This document shows, in pieces, positions 59,881-64,000 of a DNA stretch of 64,000 bases. Source of the DNA: Hyalella azteca (lineage: Eukaryota; Arthropoda; Malacostraca; Amphipoda; Hyalellidae); NCBI RefSeq assembly GCF_000764305.2, contig NW_025944795.1, forward strand, positions 63,838 to 127,837, read 5' to 3'. The position numbers were made by a program, and so were the translations under genes. The notes under the pieces are model-generated. The model saw only the letters and a program-made list of their open reading frames with translations, was not told the origin of the DNA and did no database searches. How positions within the stretch are numbered: the first letter of the stretch is position 1; every line of letters starts with the position of its first letter.

Positions 59881-61266
59881 CGGCTTTTCTAGTGATGCAG
59901 GACGCTGAGTATTCTTCGTTCATTATTGTAACAAATGCGTACATAGTAGATTGCCTAAAATTGATAGATTCTAGACGATTGGTAATTTTATAATAATTTT
60001 TTATTTCATCCAATACTCTGTTCACGACGTCCATCCCGTTTCTCAACACTTTAGCGTTATTATTAGGTTAAATAGAAAGTAATATGTCCACTTCCAGTGA
60101 GTTAAAAATTCGAATGATTGCATGCATCAAACGTTTTCATCAATAATCACGGATTTGCTGCTGGCTGTGAAAACAATCAATTAAATAATATGCGTTTAAA
60201 AATTACTTGTTAAAGACAACATTTCTAAAGAATACAGTGTCTATTATGTTACACATCTACAATGAATTTCTAATTTTATTTCCATATATTAATAAAAATA
60301 AATTTATAATTTTTTAATATTAATATATTAAAAATAATTATAAAATTAAAAATTAAAAACTCGTCGTAGATTGTAAAGGCTTCTGGAAGCAAAGAATGAA
60401 CAATTTGAACACAAAGTTGAGGTTATTTGAAATTATAAACAATATAGAGATAATAATCGAGGTTAACAAGCAATAAAATGATCATAACATAAGTAAATGC
60501 TCACGTGCCAAATTGCTGACGCTATAGGGCAAGTTTGGTTAAAACTGAATTTTGCACGAGCTCATCAACTCTGGTCCTACCTAAAAGGTCCCAACCTTAT
60601 GTACACGGGAGAAGTATGTTCCGTGAAATTCTCTACAGCAGTTGTTGAATCCCGCTGAAGTAAGCATGTAATTTTTAACAGTGCATATAAGGTTCTTGAA
60701 TAAATTAGAACAGAATTTAGGTGTATCTAGTATACACACATGCTTTTGTAAGCAGACCATACCATACGTCCGCGTACATTTGCATGTACGAAATATGACA
60801 CTGTACAGTGTCTGCACCGCATACATATTATAGTTCCTTGTCAGGGAAAACAATGTTCATGATTATGCATGCATGCGGGTTGATTGGTGATTCAAATGCC
60901 TGACATATCTTGATATGTCTCTGCTGCATACTCGATACAAAATTATTGAAGTATTCTTAATTTCTGGAGCCGGAAGGCTTCTTCGGCTCAGTTCGTATCA
61001 TGCCCTAGGGCGAGTAACCAAACTTTGTCCTGGAATCTGTCAAATCTCTTGAGTTTTAGGTAAGCCGATTATAACACATTTCTAAAAAAAATTATGTTGC
61101 GAATTTAGCGAAACAAATTACTGGTACGACTGACGTCTATATTAAAAATTCTATAAATTTGAATAATAGAATTAAATTCAATATTCAATATTCACCGAGC
61201 ATTCAATAATGCTCGGTGACTTTATAGGCCTATAATGCAAGAAAAATTTGAACTATAAGAACAACA
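59881..61266. other. Sequence upstream of the gustatory receptor gene
   Basis: AT-rich. A plus-strand patch at 60965-61058 (GGAGCCGGAAGGCTTCTTCG to a GTAAGC donor) could be a 5'UTR exon of the receptor gene; nothing else supported. Confidence 0.35.
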
Positions 61267-61272
61267 TTGTAT

Positions 61273-62367
61273 ATGAGAAATAAAATAAATTTCGTCCACA
61301 GAAGATTGCTACACGCCATGAAAAAGACTTCACTGCAACGTTGGTTTGAGGCCCTCAAGTTCATGGGATTGTATTGGGACCTCAAATACGTGGCTCCGAA
61401 TAATCGAGATGAAATTGTTGGAAGAGCGATTGAAAACTCCAGTGACATGAGCAACACAACGACTGATGCTCAACTTAAGTGTATTGACCAGGAGAAGAAA
61501 ACCATTGCCACAAAGTTCAACAACATAAGAAAAATAACCTGGTACTGCGTGATGAACGCTCTCTACCTCACCTGTTCCACCTACCTCATCAGTACTCGTA
61601 ACTACTCAGATGGTACCATGTCCGAAATAATCTTAAGCGCTTGGTTTGTTGTTGCCCCGGTTGCGGTAGTGTTTTGTGTTCTTAAATGCAAATTCAGTCA
61701 ACACACATTTTCGGAAATTTTTGCGGTCTTATCTCGTATAAATTTTATTGAGAAGCCTGTCTCGCATTGCTCATGCAAATTTAAACTTGATTCGTTCCTA
61801 TTGTTTTTTTTGTTCGCAACTCGGTCAACTGACTTGTGTTTGTTAATAATGGACATCCAAAGTCTGGAAAACGAAGGCATCCAAGCTCTGCTACTTCAAT
61901 TGATGGAGGGTTTGGCATCCTTCGTCTGTTGGGCTCTTCCTTTCACTTTGATTCTTAGTTTCAATTTCTTCGTTGGCGTTCTTAAGAAAAATTTCGAGGG
62001 AAATTCCGCTCAACTTGCAGGGCACGGCACTTCAGTCGGTAACCATGATTCCGGGACTCAAATATACCGCATAAATCCAGTTGGAGGAGCAGCACGACAA
62101 CTGAAGTCGGCTACCAATATTCTGAAGGAGATAGAACACCAGCTGCTGTTGATCGACCAAGCGATCGAGCTTTTAACTCGCTTGTATTCGTCGATTCTTA
62201 TTCTTCTGTCAATTAGTCACCTCTTTAATCTTTTCTTCTCAATTTACTATCTGGCGATAACCAAAGAGAGCGGTGGACACGACGTAACGCATTTTGTAGT
62301 CTACATTATTGAGGCTCTTAGCTTCTTGTTCTTGATGCACAACCCTGGCGACGAGCTCACAGATGCG
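61273..62367 (+). CDS. Gr exon 1
   Basis: Six-helix part of the receptor, open as a single frame. The open frame runs on to 62484, but a phase-0 donor at 62368 (GCG then GTGGGT) is needed to join the family-conserved exon 2. Confidence 0.78.
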
Positions 62368-63108
62368 GTGGGTATGGAACTAAGCTGTTGTTATAATATT
62401 ATGAATATTCGGGCAAACGATGACATAATATACGAGTTTAAAAAAATGCAATTTTCCCCTACCCATCAAATTCCGAGAAAGTGAATAAATGGAAGATATT
62501 CAATTTTAGATGGTTACCTAGGGCTAAACTAGTAACATTTCAGTATCGTAACATACATTGCTTTTCAGGAGGAAAAGCTAATGGTAAATTTACGGATGTT
62601 CATACACCGCTTACCTGATGACCAGCGCATGCAGGTATTTAATATTCATAAAAATCTAACTAGGCTTTTATTAAGTTATCCTATTGCATTTTAGCATAGA
62701 AGTTGAACTAAAATAGTTATTTACATAAACTTATTCAATATCGAGTCATTATATAGATGATAACTTTTGCCTTGATTCCTTTATTGAATAAATATAGTTA
62801 GATAATTACTTCTTCGATAAACTATGGATGAAAACTTATTTCGACATATTGGACTATATAACAACGATGATGAAATTATCCTTTATCCTTATTTATCCTA
62901 ATTTATTCCTTTGTTGCATAAATATAGGTAGATAATTACTTCTTCGATAAAATATGGACGAAAACTTAATTATAACAAAGATGGACTATATAACAACGAT
63001 GATGTTATTTATCTTCAGCCTAACTCTGGCCTCGTCCTCGCCCTGCAAAGGCCCCGCAAGCTGTCGCTGTGCAGCTTCGGCTCCCTCGGCCGCAGTTCGT
63101 TCCTAAAC
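61273..63108 (+). CDS. Gustatory-receptor-family chemoreceptor (partial, last exon beyond window)
   Basis: Exon 1 (61273-62367, alternative ATG at 61318) encodes six membrane helices, near YCVMNALYLTCSTYLIS, AWFVVAPVAVVFCVL, SFLLFFLFATRSTDLCLL, ASFVCWALPFTLILSFNFF, SSILILLSISHLFNLFF and VVYIIEALSFLFLM. It ends DELTDA at a GTGGGT donor in phase 0. Exons 2 (62569-62634) and 3 (63019-63108) are both phase 0 and read EEKLMVNLRMFIHRLPDDQ and KLSLCSFGSLGRSSFLN. This layout, a large 5' exon then short phase-0 exons before helix 7, and the LTD-A-E-K motif are typical of arthropod Gr genes. The exon with helix 7 and the TY-x5-QF motif is not in the window. Cation-channel role in taste or smell neurons is family knowledge. 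Confidence 0.8.
62569..62634 (+). CDS. Gr exon 2
   Basis: 22 codons between TTGCTTTTCAG and GTATTT; EEKLMVNLRMFIHRLPDDQ. Typical of the cytoplasmic segment before helix 7. Confidence 0.78.
62795..63005. repeat. ~130-bp tandem duplication ending at the Gr exon 3 acceptor
   Basis: TAGATAATTACTTCTTCGAT and TATATAACAACGATGATG each occur twice, the second copy ending about 14 bp before exon 3. Confidence 0.85.
63019..63108 (+). CDS. Gr exon 3
   Basis: 30 codons between TTTATCTTCAG and GTGAGT; PNSGLVLALQRPRKLSLCSF then GSLGRSSFLN. GC-rich, phase 0. Confidence 0.78.
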
Positions 63109-63289
63109 GTGAGTTCAGGGGCCATACTTTCAAAACTCGCTAAGTGAACGTAAGTACTTACGCTCTATTTTCTTGTCTATTATTGGTGGATTTTGCTTGA
63201 AAGGCCGTCAATGATTGACTGATGAACTTACGATCTCTTAACTTTTTTTTAAAGTATGGGCCCAGAATAGCACTTTTGCCCACATGACA

Positions 63290-63440
63290 TACCCTAACAA
63301 AATTTAGAGTCGCCCCAGCTTCTGGTAATCCAAATCAGAAGCTGACGCGTCTGTAAATATTCACTGGGTAACAAAATTCAGAGTCGCCCCAGCTTCTGGT
63401 AATCCAAATCAGAAGCTGCAGCGTCTGTAAATTTTCACTG
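63290..63440. repeat. 75-bp tandem duplication with internal hairpin
   Basis: Two copies of AGAGTCGCCCCAGCTTCTGG. In each, CAGCTTCTG and CAGAAGCTG can pair. Confidence 0.9.
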
Positions 63441-63770
63441 GGTAGTGGATTATCAGAGTCAACAGAGCTAGAGGGACATTATGTATAATTCAGTTTCGGA
63501 ATAGAACATTTGCCCACATGACATAAATAGCACTTTTGCCCACATGACATAGTTGATTATCAGAGTCAACAGAGCTAGAGTGATATTATATATAATTCAG
63601 TTTCAGAATAACACTTTTGCTCACATTACATAGTGGATTATCAGAGTCAACAGAGCTTGAGGGACATTATAGATAATTCAGTTTCAAAATAGCACTTTTG
63701 CCCACATGACATAGTGGATTATCAGAGTCAACAGAGCTTGAGTGATATTATATATAATTCACTTAATTTT
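63441..63770. repeat. ~80-90-bp minisatellite
   Basis: Four units with GGATTATCAGAGTCAACAGA and TTTTGCCCACATGACATA, downstream of Gr exon 3. Confidence 0.9.
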
Positions 63771-64000
63771 TAGACCATTTACTGAGTGAATGTATGTAAA
63801 TTAGACCAATTTTACATGCAGTAGGTGATGAGTTGTGCAGGCGCCAGCAAAAGAGAGAAATTGACAACGGGCATAAGGTCTCAAATTATTGTGAGCTACA
63901 GCTCGAGATTGGCCTGTTATTCCTGATTTTATCGAGCCTAATTTATATAGGCAAGTTAACTTTTTTAGCATTAGTATGCACTCATACTCGTTCAGAAATA

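Noticed and set aside
60581..60853. 90-codon minus-strand Cys-rich ORF
   Set aside because: Composition not convincing and no family, signal peptide or splice context.
1..64000. tRNA, rRNA, CRISPR arrays, bacterial operons, toxin or phage modules
   Set aside because: Looked for and not seen; the regular arrays here are minisatellites without spacers.

Overview
The window looks like AT-rich nuclear DNA from an arthropod, most likely a crustacean. The grounds are short spliced exons (50-330 bp) with GT-AG junctions in long AT-rich introns, a gustatory-receptor gene, an alpha-1,4-glycosyltransferase gene, many arthropod-style transposon relics and very abundant minisatellites. There is no bacterial operon structure, CRISPR array or rRNA. 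Species is not determinable from sequence alone. Nearly all long open frames are shadows or repeat read-through, so the genes were rebuilt from exon phase and splice sites.

Layout. (1) 342-10767, minus strand: 5' part of a receptor gene running off the left edge, with signal peptide, an LCCL domain split over two exons, an Ig-like region, three EGF-like units and a second Ig-like start. The Ig-EGF-Ig part resembles Tie receptors; any kinase domain would lie outside the window. (2) 12.0-14.0 kb, plus strand: two intact LDL-receptor class A exons and one decayed copy. (3) 14.4-18.7 kb: a Ty3/gypsy relic with a recognisable 3' LTR, a mariner/IS630-type transposase relic and the remnant of an unrecognised secreted-protein gene. 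(4) 18.7-24.6 kb: AT-rich, with no gene I can support. (5) 24621-31328, minus: gene C, eight exons in consistent phase, whose C-terminus has a cysteine pattern reminiscent of odorant-binding or 27-kDa haemolymph proteins; its 5' end was not found. (6) 34777-37815, minus: gene D, a three-exon 117-residue protein with signal peptide and one membrane helix. (7) 44107-52741, minus: an apparently near-complete A4GALT/alpha4GT-family type II membrane glycosyltransferase, ten coding exons, including a probable GC-AG intron. (8) 53-61 kb: repeats, a 0.7 kb direct duplication and a LINE fragment. (9) 61273-63108, plus: gustatory-receptor gene with the first six membrane helices and two small conserved exons; the last exon is beyond the right edge.

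Two things cut across the window. First, minisatellites repeatedly abut or contain splice junctions (seven clear cases and one weaker), so donor-like or acceptor-like sequences are present in many tandem copies. Second, the assembly carries exact 19-bp Tn5/Nextera mosaic-end sequences at two places and four single Ns, all at or near tandem arrays, so those joins should not be trusted. The genes do not form a pathway; they are ordinary independent neighbours.
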